From positions 62,001 through 126,000 of the forward strand of contig CALJDJ010000070.1 in assembly GCA_938023705.1 (NCBI GenBank): a stretch of 64,000 bases of DNA, read 5' to 3'. The notes under the pieces are model-generated. The model ran no database searches. It had not been told where the DNA came from and saw only the letters and a list, made by a program, of their open reading frames with translations. Position 1 is the first letter of the stretch. Each line of letters opens with the position of its first letter. This document shows, one piece after another, positions 26,835 to 36,192 of the stretch. The position numbers were made by a program, and so were the translations under genes. The stretch comes from an uncultured Collinsella sp. Lineage in GTDB: Bacteria; Actinomycetota; Coriobacteriia; Coriobacteriales; Coriobacteriaceae.

Positions 26835-29312
26835 ATGACCGAACACCACGCCATCAGTCGCCGAGCGTTTACGCTGGGCCTTGGACTTGCAGCGCTGTCG
26901 CCGCTTGCAAGCCTGCCAGAAACCGCGGCACCGGGCCTCCCCCTGCGAGCGGCATTTGCAGACGACACGCCCGCACCGTCGGACAGCCTCCATAATTTCG
27001 TCATTCGCCTTCGACCCGCGGGCTATTTTCGCACCGCGAGCGTCAACCAAGACGGCAACGTTCGCGGCAACGTCTGCCACCTATTTAACGACGGCACGTC
27101 CAGCAAGCTCATCCTTGAGAACGTAACGACCAAGAATGACGATACAAACTGGTATGCTATCCGCACCTTGCTCAATTTCGAAGAGCATAAAAAGACGGGC
27201 TACAGCATTTGGTCGGTCGACGACGACTCGGACAAAGATGGAAAGGTCATCCACGTATGGGGCGGCGAGTATGACAACAAGCCCAGCCGCGCTTTTGCGT
27301 TCGAGCGTCAATCAAACGGAACCTATATCATCCGAGACCGCACGGTCGAGAAAGAAACCGAGAAAAAAGACATTAAGTACCTGGCAATAGAATCGAACGG
27401 CAAAGACCAGGACAACAATAAGATCTGCCATAAGAGTAAGAGCATTCCGTGGGAGCTCGAACTTATCGGTTACGACATGAAAAAGAACGATGCCACGGTT
27501 AACAGCCTCGACTGGATCACGTACAGCAGCTACGTCGATGGGCCATGTTGGATGAAATACGTCGACGACAGCAAATACCTCGACGAGCTGAGCATCCCGG
27601 GTACGCACGATTCGGGCACCTGCAGCGTGGACAACGACACTGAGCCCCAATCCTCGCAAGTAAAATGCCAGCAGGATTACATTCCCACGCAGTTGCTCGA
27701 AGGCATTCGCTATTTTGATATCCGACTCGGAAAGGGCGACGACCCCGGCATCGACCACGGGATTTTCTACCTACTCAAAAAAGACGGGAACTATCTGCAT
27801 CTCTCCGATGTCATCGGGTACTTCAAAACGTTTTTGAACGAAAACCCGTCAGAAGTGCTCATCATGCTCGCATCGCGCGGCAACGATGAGGCTACCGACG
27901 AAAGCATAACGACGGCCTTCGCCAAGGTTATGGCCGATAACCCCAACCTGTTCTACACGTCGAGCCACGTCCCCACGCTGGGCGAGGTGCGCGGAAAGAT
28001 CGTTCTGCTGCGTCGATTTAGGCTCGCCGGCAACAGTGCAAGCGGCCATACGTGGGGCCTCGACCTTACCGAATGGGATGACAAGATCAAGGCTCACTCC
28101 GACAGCACCACTATGTGTCTCGTCCAAGACGCGCGGGGCTTTGAAGCCGCGGGGGAAACAGGCGACAAAGAGCCCTATTGCACCAAGGTATACGCCCAGG
28201 ACAAGTACAAACTCACGGGAACCGACAAGCTCAGCTGGGTCGATAATGCGCTGAAGGAAACGACCGGGCGCACGCGCAACAAGGTGGACGTCGTGGACGA
28301 TGACAGGGCCAAGGTGCAAGTCCAGGAGCGTTGCTGGTCTATCAACTACACCAGCTGCACGGGCTTGTCGCACGGAGGCAATCCTTTTACCTCGGCACGA
28401 GTAGTCAACGAGCATCTGTACAAGAGCCCGTACATCAATCCCAGCGGCATCGAGGATACAAAGTCAGATTACCTCAAGCACATTGGCATCATCGCATCCG
28501 ACTTTGTTGATGCGGCGCTGGCCCGGAGCATCTACCAGCGCAATTACGATGCACAGCACAAGCAGACAGCTTCGTACTACCTCCCGACCCGTATGCGCAT
28601 GACATACGGCGACTCGCTGAGCGATGCCTCACTCCAGGATGGCAAGATCATTGGCGAGGGTCATTTCCGCCTCGTCGACAGCAGCAACGTACTCAACGTA
28701 GCAGCCTCGGGCCGTGCATTTGCCATCGAATACGTTGATGTCGACGCCTTGGGCAACGAGACCGTTACGGAGCTGCGGGGCTCCGTGCCCATCGATATCG
28801 ATCCACGCGCGCTGACGCCCCATTTTGAGGGACTCGAAGGCCTTAAGGCCGGCGAAGACGTGCGCGCCAAGATTGCGGCATCACTCGAGGGCAAGCTCGA
28901 AACCGATGCCTGCACGGCCCAGCTCGAGTTTGTGCGCGACGCGAACGGCGCTCCGGGCACGGCAATGGCCGAGGGCGAAACATTTGCCGCAGGAACGTAC
29001 TGGGTGCGCGTGAACGGTCTCTTGGGCGACGCGGCGCAGAACTACACGCTCGCCAGCGATGGAGCAGCAAGCTTTACCGTAGCGGCCTCGAGCAGTGCGG
29101 GCGGCACCGGCAGCGGCACGGGCTCCAACGTGGGCAGCGCTGATAAGAACGGTAAGGGCAACAAGGGCAAGGGCTCGGGCGGAAAGCTCGCCGACACAGG
29201 CGACGGTTCCGGCATTGCCGCCGGGCTCGCTGCTGCCACCATGGCGACAACGGTCGCCGGCGCAGCAATGCTTGCAAATGACCGCGAAGACAACGGAGAC
29301 GTTGACGATTAG
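26835..29312 (+). CDS. Secreted PI-PLC X-domain protein with LAxTG sorting signal
   Basis: 825 residues. A twin-arginine-like leader (ISRRAFTLG, RR at 9-10; cleavage near AFA at 41) is followed by a region of unclear fold (about 50-235, possibly a lectin-like beta domain). Next is a phosphatidylinositol-specific phospholipase C X domain. IPGTHDSG (near 254) gives the first catalytic His, FDIRLG (near 298) the metal/acid segment and DHGIFY (near 308) the second His. The C-terminal 150 residues are beta-rich. A Gly/Lys linker leads to LADTG (near 786), a hydrophobic helix and an acidic tail. LAxTG is the sortase E motif of high-GC actinobacteria, but the acidic tail is unusual. GGAGGAG precedes the ATG. 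The likely substrate is host or diet phosphoinositide. Confidence 0.8.
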   Translation: MTEHHAISRRAFTLGLGLAALSPLASLPETAAPGLPLRAAFADDTPAPSDSLHNFVIRLRPAGYFRTASVNQDGNVRGNVCHLFNDGTSSKLILENVTTKNDDTNWYAIRTLLNFEEHKKTGYSIWSVDDDSDKDGKVIHVWGGEYDNKPSRAFAFERQSNGTYIIRDRTVEKETEKKDIKYLAIESNGKDQDNNKICHKSKSIPWELELIGYDMKKNDATVNSLDWITYSSYVDGPCWMKYVDDSKYLDELSIPGTHDSGTCSVDNDTEPQSSQVKCQQDYIPTQLLEGIRYFDIRLGKGDDPGIDHGIFYLLKKDGNYLHLSDVIGYFKTFLNENPSEVLIMLASRGNDEATDESITTAFAKVMADNPNLFYTSSHVPTLGEVRGKIVLLRRFRLAGNSASGHTWGLDLTEWDDKIKAHSDSTTMCLVQDARGFEAAGETGDKEPYCTKVYAQDKYKLTGTDKLSWVDNALKETTGRTRNKVDVVDDDRAKVQVQERCWSINYTSCTGLSHGGNPFTSARVVNEHLYKSPYINPSGIEDTKSDYLKHIGIIASDFVDAALARSIYQRNYDAQHKQTASYYLPTRMRMTYGDSLSDASLQDGKIIGEGHFRLVDSSNVLNVAASGRAFAIEYVDVDALGNETVTELRGSVPIDIDPRALTPHFEGLEGLKAGEDVRAKIAASLEGKLETDACTAQLEFVRDANGAPGTAMAEGETFAAGTYWVRVNGLLGDAAQNYTLASDGAASFTVAASSSAGGTGSGTGSNVGSADKNGKGNKGKGSGGKLADTGDGSGIAAGLAAATMATTVAGAAMLANDREDNGDVDD

Positions 29313-29345
29313 GCCAGCCGGCCCTTTTGGACACATCGATTTAAT

Positions 29346-29381
29346 GAGGGGCGCAGGACACCGTTCTGTGCCCCTATTTTT
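29346..29381 (+). terminator. Terminator after PI-PLC-like gene
   Basis: GGGGCGCAG (29348-29356) pairs with CTGTGCCCC (29366-29374), followed by TATTTTTG. Confidence 0.85.
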
Positions 29382-29579
29382 GTCATGAAGGAGTAGCAAA
29401 GTGTTGTTATCCATGCGTGTCACTCCCGCGGGGTTCGCTAAAACTGCCTCTATGGCCACATTTTAGTCACCGCAAGGCTCCCATGCGAAGGTGCCAGACA
29501 GCACAGCAATTCGTGTCCGCGCGAGGCTTTAAACTAGATGCGATAAAGATGCATTCCACAAGAGGAAAGTGGGGCGACA

Positions 29580-30632
29580 GTGATGGGCGAACTGGTAAAC
29601 CGTGGAGAATCGGCAATCGTGCCCGAAGGTTTTTACAAGCAGGTTTCCTCGATTCTCAACGCCGCTCGCGACAAGGCTTATACCGCCGTTAACTTTGCGA
29701 TGGTTGAGGCGTATTGGGAGATCGGCAAGAGCATTGTTGATGAGCAGGGCGGAGAGGAGCGCGCCAAGTATGGAGAGGCACTGCTCAAGGCCCTCGCAAT
29801 CAAACTTACCAAAGATTTTGGTAAAGGTTTTGAAGCAAGAGAGCTGCGTAAAATGCGTCAGTTCCATCTTGCATTTCCAATTCGGGACTCACTGCGTCCC
29901 GAATTGAGCTGGACACATTACCGCAGGTTAATACGCATTCCTGACCCCGAAACTCGAACATGGTACATGAACGAATGTGCCGATTCTCGCTGGAGCACGC
30001 GTCAGCTCGAGCGCCAGATCAACACCATGTTCCGCGAGCGCCTGCTTGCCAGCAAGGACAAGGAGGCCGTCACCCAGGAAATCCAAAAGAGCGCCCCGGC
30101 TCGTCGCCCCGAGGATATCATCCGCGACCCATATGTACTGGAGTTTTTAGGTTTCTCGGACGATACTGCGTTTCGCGAGAGCGATCTAGAGCAGGCGCTC
30201 ATCACGCATCTTCAGAAGTTCCTGCTGGAGCTTGGCCGTGGTTTCGCTTTCGAGGCGCGCCAAAGGCGCATCACCTTTGATGGGCGCCATTTCTATATTG
30301 ACCTTGTGTTTTACAACTATCTGATGCGCTGCTTCGTGCTCATCGACCTTAAGACGGACGATCTTACGCACCAGGACCTGGGCCAGATGCAAATGTATGT
30401 GAACTACTACACGCGCGAGCTCATGAACGAAGGCGACAATCCGCCCATAGGCATCGTGCTCTGCGCGGACAAAAGCGATTCGATCGTCGAGTACACGCTG
30501 CCCGAAGACAACGACCAAGTGTTTGCCGCCAAATACCTGCCGTATCTTCCAAGCAAGGAAGAGCTGGCGCGCGAGCTGAGTGCCGAGTACCGCGCCATCA
30601 ACGAAGCGACTAATGGCGAAGCGCAAGGGTAG
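29580..30632 (+). CDS. YhcG-type PDDEXK nuclease domain protein (DUF1016)
   Basis: About 350 residues of the YhcG/DUF1016 family. The N-terminal half is a helical DNA-binding-like domain (AYWEIGKSIVDEQ, YGEALLKALA, ELRKMRQF). The C-terminal half is a PD-(D/E)XK nuclease core with FYIDLVFYN (near 238) and FVLIDLKTDD (near 252). Members are often linked to mobile or defence loci; the activity is probably DNA cleavage or processing. The start is GTG 29580 or the adjacent ATG 29583; the ribosome site is weak (GTGGGG). The flanks are unusually AT-rich, and the next gene is a decapitated fragment, which suggests acquisition by transfer. Confidence 0.85.
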   Translation: MMGELVNRGESAIVPEGFYKQVSSILNAARDKAYTAVNFAMVEAYWEIGKSIVDEQGGEERAKYGEALLKALAIKLTKDFGKGFEARELRKMRQFHLAFPIRDSLRPELSWTHYRRLIRIPDPETRTWYMNECADSRWSTRQLERQINTMFRERLLASKDKEAVTQEIQKSAPARRPEDIIRDPYVLEFLGFSDDTAFRESDLEQALITHLQKFLLELGRGFAFEARQRRITFDGRHFYIDLVFYNYLMRCFVLIDLKTDDLTHQDLGQMQMYVNYYTRELMNEGDNPPIGIVLCADKSDSIVEYTLPEDNDQVFAAKYLPYLPSKEELARELSAEYRAINEATNGEAQG

Positions 30633-30638
30633 CAGTGA

Positions 30639-31094
30639 GGCTCTAGCGAGCGCGACAACGGCAACGGCTCGCTCATGCGCATCGCTCCCCTGGCGTTCAC
30701 CGATGCGACAGACGAAGAGGTCAGCAAGGTCTCCGCGATTACGCACGCCCACAGAACGTCGACCGACGCATGCATCATATTTGTCGAGCTGATGAGGGAT
30801 GTGATGAACGACGTGCTCCCCTCGTGGGCGCTCCATCTGAAAGGCGTGCCTGAGCAGGAGATCAGGTCGGGTGGCTTCGTGCGCGACACGCTTAAGGCAG
30901 CCACCTGGTGTTTCGTCAACACTAACAGCTACGAAGATTGCGTGCTTGCCGCCGTCAACCTAGGCGACGACACCGACACCACCGCAGCCGTCGCCGGCGC
31001 CCTCGCCGGCACGGCATACGGTCTCAAAGCCATCCCACAGGAGTGGATCGACACTCTGCGCGGCAAAGAGCTGATTGAGAGCTGCCTGTTTTAA
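30639..31094 (+). pseudogene. ADP-ribosylglycohydrolase, 5'-truncated remnant
   Basis: The open frame begins after a TGA at 30636 and runs 151 codons. It starts in the middle of the family block RDNGNGSLMRIAPLAF and continues through the metal-binding C-terminal motif NLGDDTDTTAAVAGALAGTAYG. Full-length ADP-ribosylglycohydrolases have about 270-300 residues, so the N-terminal half with the first Mg site is missing. An internal ATG at 30675 could start a 139-residue product, but without the first metal site it should be inactive. The fragment directly follows the YhcG gene, as if that gene replaced the lost half. Confidence 0.75.
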
Positions 31095-31126
31095 GGCGCC
31101 ATTCAAGAAATAAGGCAGGAGGCATC

Positions 31127-31348
31127 ATGGAGAGGAAGATCGCAAATATAGACGAGTTCCAAGTGGACGAAAACGGAATTCCGCTATTTCCAGTAGGACT
31201 GAAGGAGGAAACCAGCCTCTATGTCCTCCCCGACGGGCGTTACCTCCCCTGCGGGGTCTACAGGACCGCGGACGGCGGTTCGATCATTTATGAGCCATCC
31301 GAACTAAGCTTCTTCGGGCAGATGCTTGCTCAATTCAAAGAGAACTAG
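31127..31348 (+). CDS. Small hypothetical protein, 73 residues
   Basis: A soluble, acidic 73-residue protein with a strong ribosome site (GGCAGGAGGCATC before the ATG). The sequence alternates short beta-like stretches (IPLFPVGL, SLYVLPDGRYLPCGVYR, GSIIYEPSEL) and ends in an amphipathic helix. No family was recognised. It follows the glycohydrolase remnant by 32 bases and could be a surviving member of the same transcript. Confidence 0.6.
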   Translation: MERKIANIDEFQVDENGIPLFPVGLKEETSLYVLPDGRYLPCGVYRTADGGSIIYEPSELSFFGQMLAQFKEN

Positions 31349-31491
31349 AGGCTTGATTGCCCGTTAGATCGACACTGCTCCAAGCCATGGGGCGGGTAGG
31401 ATGTCTCCCGCCGCGGCCTGTGAGGTAGAATTACGACTGCCGCGGAATCCGCCTGCGGGCAACGCTCCGATCTCCGATTGGGGTGAAGCCT

Positions 31492-31584
31492 ATGAACTTG
31501 TTTCTTGAAATCCTGCGCCTCTCGATGTATGTAACCGGCATCGTCCGGAACCTCTACTCGATCTGGCGGGAATATAAGCAGTAA
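31492..31584 (+). CDS. Putative 30-residue hydrophobic peptide
   Basis: ATG at 31492 with GGGGTGA seven bases before it, 30 codons, TAA. The peptide is an amphipathic to hydrophobic helix (core ILRLSMYVTGIVRNLYSIW) with a charged end REYKQ. A stable GC-rich hairpin follows 23 bases later. The layout of tiny membrane peptide, good ribosome site and hairpin is like small type I toxin or regulatory peptide genes. No antisense RNA could be identified. Confidence 0.4.
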   Translation: MNLFLEILRLSMYVTGIVRNLYSIWREYKQ

Positions 31585-31606
31585 CGGATAGCGAAGGGAG
31601 TCATGC

Positions 31607-31632
31607 AAAGGGCCGGTCGCACCCGGCCCTTT
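31607..31632. terminator. Hairpin after the 30-residue ORF
   Basis: AAAGGGCCGG (31607-31616) pairs perfectly with CCGGCCCTTT (31623-31632). The T tract is short. The rest of the gap to 31861 is AT-rich, with ACACGATG (31795-31802) facing CATCGTGT (31850-31857), and no gene. Confidence 0.55.
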
Positions 31633-31861
31633 AGACGATAGTACCTGCGTTGCCCGCGCTTCCAAAGTTGACCGACTGAGGAGCGGGTTCCGCGGCACAT
31701 CCTGATTTTACCCAGTGGCAAGGCTCTTTTACAGCCGTTCCACCGTTTATTTACATCCGCCAATCAAGACGAGGCTACTACGCACCTTTATTACACACGA
31801 TGTTTTCAGCCTGGTATAAACAAGTTCAATAATAGAATGCAAATCCAACCATCGTGTCTGA

Positions 31862-32330
31862 TTACGAAAGGATTATTGCCTTTTCTGCAGCAAACTCTTC
31901 CTCGGTAAGTACTCCACTCTCACGCAGTGCTGCAAGCCTCTCAAGCCTTGCAACTACATCAACCACTATCCGCCAGCGTCTCAATAGTCTGTGAAACCTG
32001 CGGATACCGCTCGAGCTCCTTCGATAGGGCATCGACTATCTTGGCAATATTCTTTGCATTTTTGCCCCCGTTTAATACGTTTGCCCTGACCTTAGATGAC
32101 GACTTGACAGTAACGCCAGATCCGCCTTCAACTGGAACAACCGAAATACTGATATTTTCGCCCCAAGACCAAAGGCTCATACCAATCTCGGCTGCAACTG
32201 TTCTTGTTGTGGGCGATGCACTATCAACTTTTACTTTAGGCAGCTTTTCCATAGCTGCCTTCAAGGCATTAAACGTGTCGTCAGGAGAATACGGTACCTG
32301 AAGCTGAAGCTGCTGATCCGCAAAACCCAT
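31862..32330 (-). pseudogene. SHOCT-domain protein split by a frameshift
   Basis: The first frame (32330-31959) gives 123 residues of a small alpha/beta domain (SPDDTFNALKAAMEKLPKV...) and stops right after TLADSG. In the neighbouring frame the next bases encode a perfect SHOCT helix-turn-helix (VARLERLAAL, ESGVLTEEEFAAEK), ending at TAA 31864-31862. Removing one T in GGTTGATG near 31957-31963 restores a single protein of about 155 residues. SHOCT domains occur at the C-terminus of many small proteins as oligomerisation segments. The ATG at 32330 follows GCGGAGG. Either a true frameshift mutation or a sequencing error explains it. Confidence 0.7.
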
Positions 32331-32446
32331 AATCTGGCCTCCGCTTCTTACAAGATTAAGGCTATCGGCAATGGTAGCACGTTCCCAGCAGTCTTAAGTT
32401 CGTCTCATGACCTTGCGATGCAGCCCGACGCCCCGGCACCACTCCC

Positions 32447-33784
32447 CTACTTACCAAAAATCGCAGCGAACAATCCCTTGCGTTTGGGCTTTTCTTCTCG
32501 GTAAGAACCCTCGGCGACCGCTGCCACCTGATGCTGCTGCTCGCCGCCTCCACGGCGCACGATCTGGTACAGAAACGGCGACTTAACGTATTTGACCTCG
32601 ATGGGCGTGGCGTGCACGGTGCTCTCGCCGGACAGATGCAGGCTCGGGTTGAGCGGTGCCACCACATGCGTCTCGCGCTTGTCGCTAAACACCACCGCGG
32701 CCGCGCGGCCCGTCTGGCCGTTCACAGCGATGCGCACTTGCTCGCCGTCGCGGCTGTCCGTCGCCGGACGATCGACAAAGTAGACCGGCACCATCACCAG
32801 ACCGTCCTTATGCTTGCGGGCCTTGCGCGCCCAGGTTCGGATGCTCTTTTTATTGAGCCCAAGCACTGCCTCGGCATCGTTGCCGACAATGTCGAGCGCC
32901 AACTTATCAATGACCACCTGGTCCTTGGTAGACGCATCGACGGAGACAACGCGAAAGTCACCTTCCTGCATGGCCGGGTCAAACGGCCCAACCTTGGCAA
33001 AGTCCCACGGCTCCAAAATGCCCATAAGGCGAACATCCAGATAGTTTGCCCGCGGATACGCCCAGTCGAGCACCTCGTAGTACACCAGGGTTTCCTTGCT
33101 CAGGCCCTTGCCCGGGAAGCTCGCCATCATACGCAGGTCCGCCAGCGCCATGGGGAAATAGAAGAGCATCATGTCGTTTTGGATTGCGTCTTCCACCTCG
33201 TGCCCGGCAAAGGCATCCGGGTACTGGCGCACCAGCTGCAGTGCGTTGGCACGTGCCTGCTGCGGTGAGATTTCGCAGGGAATACCCTGCTCCGGCACAT
33301 ACTCCGCACCCACGCCCATGGTCAGACGTTTGCTAAACGTACCGGGCTTGAGCAGGTCGGCAATGCCGATCTTGTTGCCGCAGGACGGGCACTCAAACAC
33401 GCGCTGGATCGATGACCCCTCAAAGGACGCGCCGCAGAAGGGGCAGGGAATGCTCACGTGCGTGGCCTCTTGGAACTCCTGCGCCGTGCCGCGGTCCTCC
33501 CACAGCAGATGCTCCAGAACCGACTGATTGCGCCAGTGCGAATTGAAGAAGTACCAGTCCGGGTCCTCCGGGCGCTCGAGCTGCGACACATGGGTGAGCT
33601 CAAGCAGTCCATCGACAACCGTCAGCGGCGCATGGCGAATGCCCAGGGCGCTCTTGGGCTCCCCCGCATCGGCCTGCCACGGAACGACCGTGCCGCAATA
33701 GGCGCACTCAAAGCTGCGCTTAGCCTGGTGTGAGTACATAGGGCCGCCGCAGTTTTGGCATTTAATGGCAAACATCTCGTCCAT
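32447..33784 (-). CDS. Double zinc-ribbon protein of unknown function
   Basis: 445 residues. Two rubredoxin-type knuckle pairs: CQNCGG with CAYCG at the N-terminus (residues 9-32), and CPFCG with CPSCG (about 113-136). The remaining 300 residues form a mixed alpha/beta domain without a recognised motif. The C-terminus is basic and hydrophobic (KPKRKGLFAAIFGK), possibly a membrane-touching tail. The ATG at 33784 follows GGAGG. Such proteins often sit with TFIIB-type ribbon proteins, and a nucleic-acid or protein-assembly role is possible but unproven. It is divergent from the CDF transporter. Confidence 0.7.
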   Translation of the reverse strand: MDEMFAIKCQNCGGPMYSHQAKRSFECAYCGTVVPWQADAGEPKSALGIRHAPLTVVDGLLELTHVSQLERPEDPDWYFFNSHWRNQSVLEHLLWEDRGTAQEFQEATHVSIPCPFCGASFEGSSIQRVFECPSCGNKIGIADLLKPGTFSKRLTMGVGAEYVPEQGIPCEISPQQARANALQLVRQYPDAFAGHEVEDAIQNDMMLFYFPMALADLRMMASFPGKGLSKETLVYYEVLDWAYPRANYLDVRLMGILEPWDFAKVGPFDPAMQEGDFRVVSVDASTKDQVVIDKLALDIVGNDAEAVLGLNKKSIRTWARKARKHKDGLVMVPVYFVDRPATDSRDGEQVRIAVNGQTGRAAAVVFSDKRETHVVAPLNPSLHLSGESTVHATPIEVKYVKSPFLYQIVRRGGGEQQHQVAAVAEGSYREEKPKRKGLFAAIFGK

Positions 33785-34002
33785 GGATACGTCCTCCTTT
33801 ACGCAGGGGCTGTCGATAGTAAGTATGTCGAGCAGGCAGGCACATGCCCATACCCATGTGGCCCAAAATGCAGCACCCTGTCGGACAAGAAGGGCCGCTC
33901 GTTAGCTCCAGCAGACCATTGCTGCATTTTCTGAGCACCGGCGCACGGTGCACCCATGCGAGCTACACTATCCCCTTAACCATGATTGTGAGGACGATCG
34001 TT

Positions 34003-35184
34003 ATGCTATTTGTAAATCGGCTGGTACATACGCTTGTTCCCGGCAGTGAGGGCGAGCCGGTCGATATAACTTGTCGCACCAACGCGGGCTTTGCCGCAAG
34101 CCTCATTTGCATTGGCCTCAACATTACCCTGTGCCTAGCCAAGGGCATCGCGGGTCTGCTCGCCGGCTCTGTCTCGCTTATCGCCGACGCCTTCAACAAC
34201 CTCTCCGACGCCTCGAGCAACATCGTGAGCCTGCTCGGATTCCGACTTGCCAGCCGCCCAGCCGACGAAGGTCACCCCTATGGCCACGGCCGCTACGAAT
34301 ACCTCGCTGGCTTGGTTGTCGCCGTCCTCGTTTGCGCCGTTGGCATCAACCTGGTGCTCGAGTCCATTACCAAGATTATCAAGCCCTCCCCCACCGCCTA
34401 CACGCTCGTTTCCCTTGCGGCACTGGCTACGTCCATGCTCGTTAAGCTCTGGATGGCTGCGTTCAACCGCACGCTGGGCGACCACATCGACTCGGAGACG
34501 CTCATCGCCACGGCACAGGACTCCAAGAACGATGTCATCACCTCGGGCTCGGTCTTGGCGGCGGCGCTTATTTCGCAAGCGACAGGCTTTGACCTCGACG
34601 GCTGGGCGGGCCTGGGCGTGGGTATCTTCATTTGCATCAGCGGCATGGGCCTGGTGCGCGACGCCATCAGCCCGCTGTTGGGACAAGCGCCCGACCCCAA
34701 GCTCGTCCAGGAAATCCGCGACAGGATTATGTCGTACCCCCAGGTCTTGGGCACACACGACCTCATGGTGCACGACTACGGTCCCGGCCGCCAGTTTGCC
34801 AGCGCACACGTGGAAATGCCCGGCGAGGGCGATGCCTTTGAGCACCACGAGATCCTGGACACCATCGAACACGATATCAAGCATCAAATGGGCATCGACA
34901 TCACGCTGCACTGCGACCCCATCGCCACCACCGGCGACGACCTGCGCGGCTGGGTCAAGCGCGGCGTAGCGCAGATCGACCCCGCGCTCTCCATCCACGA
35001 CTTACATGAGCACGACGGCTTTGTTTCGTTTGACCTGGTGCGTCCCGACGGCTTTGACATATCCGACGAGGAGCTGTTGGAGCTCGTCACGCGCATCGTG
35101 CACGAGCGCAGGCCCGATGCATCATGCGTCGTCACATTTGACTCGGGCTTTAGCTCGCCCGACCGTCCGGCAGAGCAGCTGTAG
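34003..35184 (+). CDS. Cation diffusion facilitator transporter
   Basis: 393 residues. CDF proteins export divalent metals (Zn, Fe, Mn, Co) by proton antiport. The TM2 site reads ADAFNNLSDASSN and the TM5 site reads AQDSKNDVITS; both carry the acidic metal ligands of the family. The cytoplasmic loop HPYGHGRYEYLAG is conserved. A long C-terminal extension past residue 290 (two ferredoxin-like modules, with HEHDGFVSFDLV) goes beyond the usual single domain. ATG 34003 is preferred because GTGAGGA lies upstream; in-frame ATGs at 33982 and 33844 lack good sites. It converges with the next gene, with 18 bases between stops. Confidence 0.9.
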   Translation: MLFVNRLVHTLVPGSEGEPVDITCRTNAGFAASLICIGLNITLCLAKGIAGLLAGSVSLIADAFNNLSDASSNIVSLLGFRLASRPADEGHPYGHGRYEYLAGLVVAVLVCAVGINLVLESITKIIKPSPTAYTLVSLAALATSMLVKLWMAAFNRTLGDHIDSETLIATAQDSKNDVITSGSVLAAALISQATGFDLDGWAGLGVGIFICISGMGLVRDAISPLLGQAPDPKLVQEIRDRIMSYPQVLGTHDLMVHDYGPGRQFASAHVEMPGEGDAFEHHEILDTIEHDIKHQMGIDITLHCDPIATTGDDLRGWVKRGVAQIDPALSIHDLHEHDGFVSFDLVRPDGFDISDEELLELVTRIVHERRPDASCVVTFDSGFSSPDRPAEQL

Positions 35185-35202
35185 CCCCGCTCCGCTCGGC
35201 CG

Positions 35203-36192
35203 CTAGTTTCCCTGCGCGCCCGAGATGCCGTTTTGTAGGGCGTTCCAGGCATCCGTCGCCATGTCGCCCAAGTTCTGAGCGGTGTCGCCCAGGTTCTGAG
35301 TCGTATCACCCAGCTCTTGGGCCTTATCCCCAAGCTCCTGTGCCTTGTTGCTCAAGTCCTCCAGCGTATTGGAGCTCGAGCCGTCGGTACCGCTTTGGCC
35401 GTCGGACGAGTTGCCCGAGCTGTTCTTGTGCGTGAGCTGAATTTCGAGGTTGCCGCTGTCGTTATAGTAAGCAGAAGTAACGATCCAGTTGGCATCGACG
35501 ACGGGCGTTGAGCCATCATCAGTCAGGACCACGGCATTCGAAAGATCGGCGCCGCGCGACTTAAGGAGCTTCTTGGCGTTGGACCAGTACTGCCCCGGGA
35601 TATCGCTCAGATCGACGGTGCTAGACGAGGCGGACTCGGTTTGCTCAACAGTGGCATCGGCCGTTGAACTCCCTCGCTTGTTAAGCATGCCCGACACGAT
35701 GGCAAACACAACCGACAGCGCAAAGAAGATCGCCAGTACGATGAGGATCTTCTTGATCACGCTCGACGAACGCGACGGCTTCTTCTCCTCGTCCTCGCCA
35801 TATTGCGGAATCGACTTGGGGTACTCGCGATACGGCTCGCGCGACTCGTAGCGAGGCTGCGCCGTGCGAGGCATATACGTCGTCTGCTGAGGCTGCGGAA
35901 TGGGATTCTGCGGCAGGTTGTCATAGGGATTCGGCGTCGAGGCAGCATAAGAATCCTGCGGCGCGTAATCAAACGGATCCGGAGCTGCGTTGCCATAGGG
36001 GCCTTGCGAAGATGTAGCGTAAGAATCCTGCGCCGTGTCGCCATAGCCCATAACCCGGGTGGGCTCGGCAGAAGGCTGCGTCGCGGCGGGGTCGGTATAA
36101 CCGAGGTTGGGAACAACGCGGGTCGCATCGGCGCTATCGCCAGCCTGCGCGGAACCGTAGCCGCCCATCACGGTTGTCTTGTCCTGATCCAT
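35203..36192 (-). CDS. Single-pass membrane protein with coiled C-terminal repeats
   Basis: 329 residues. The first 140 are a low-complexity Pro/Tyr/Gln/Asp-rich cytoplasmic tail with repeated (D/Q)-(S/P)-Y-(A/G/D) units. One transmembrane helix (IKKILIVLAIFFALSVVFAIVSGML, near 143-166) follows. The outside domain contains a small alpha/beta unit (IPGQYWSNAKKLLKSRGADLSNAVVL, with DANWIV). The end is a heptad-like repeat built from LGD(K/T)(A/T)Q(E/N). The ATG follows GGAAAGGAA. No function is known; the tail is similar in composition to FHA-dependent phospho-Thr tails (two copies of ATRVV/PTRVM), which is inference. Confidence 0.7.
   Translation of the reverse strand: MDQDKTTVMGGYGSAQAGDSADATRVVPNLGYTDPAATQPSAEPTRVMGYGDTAQDSYATSSQGPYGNAAPDPFDYAPQDSYAASTPNPYDNLPQNPIPQPQQTTYMPRTAQPRYESREPYREYPKSIPQYGEDEEKKPSRSSSVIKKILIVLAIFFALSVVFAIVSGMLNKRGSSTADATVEQTESASSSTVDLSDIPGQYWSNAKKLLKSRGADLSNAVVLTDDGSTPVVDANWIVTSAYYNDSGNLEIQLTHKNSSGNSSDGQSGTDGSSSNTLEDLSNKAQELGDKAQELGDTTQNLGDTAQNLGDMATDAWNALQNGISGAQGN

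Noticed and set aside
29401..29463. A 21-codon ORF starting at GTG after AAGGAG
   Set aside because: No hydrophobic or charged pattern, no terminator; chance is as likely.
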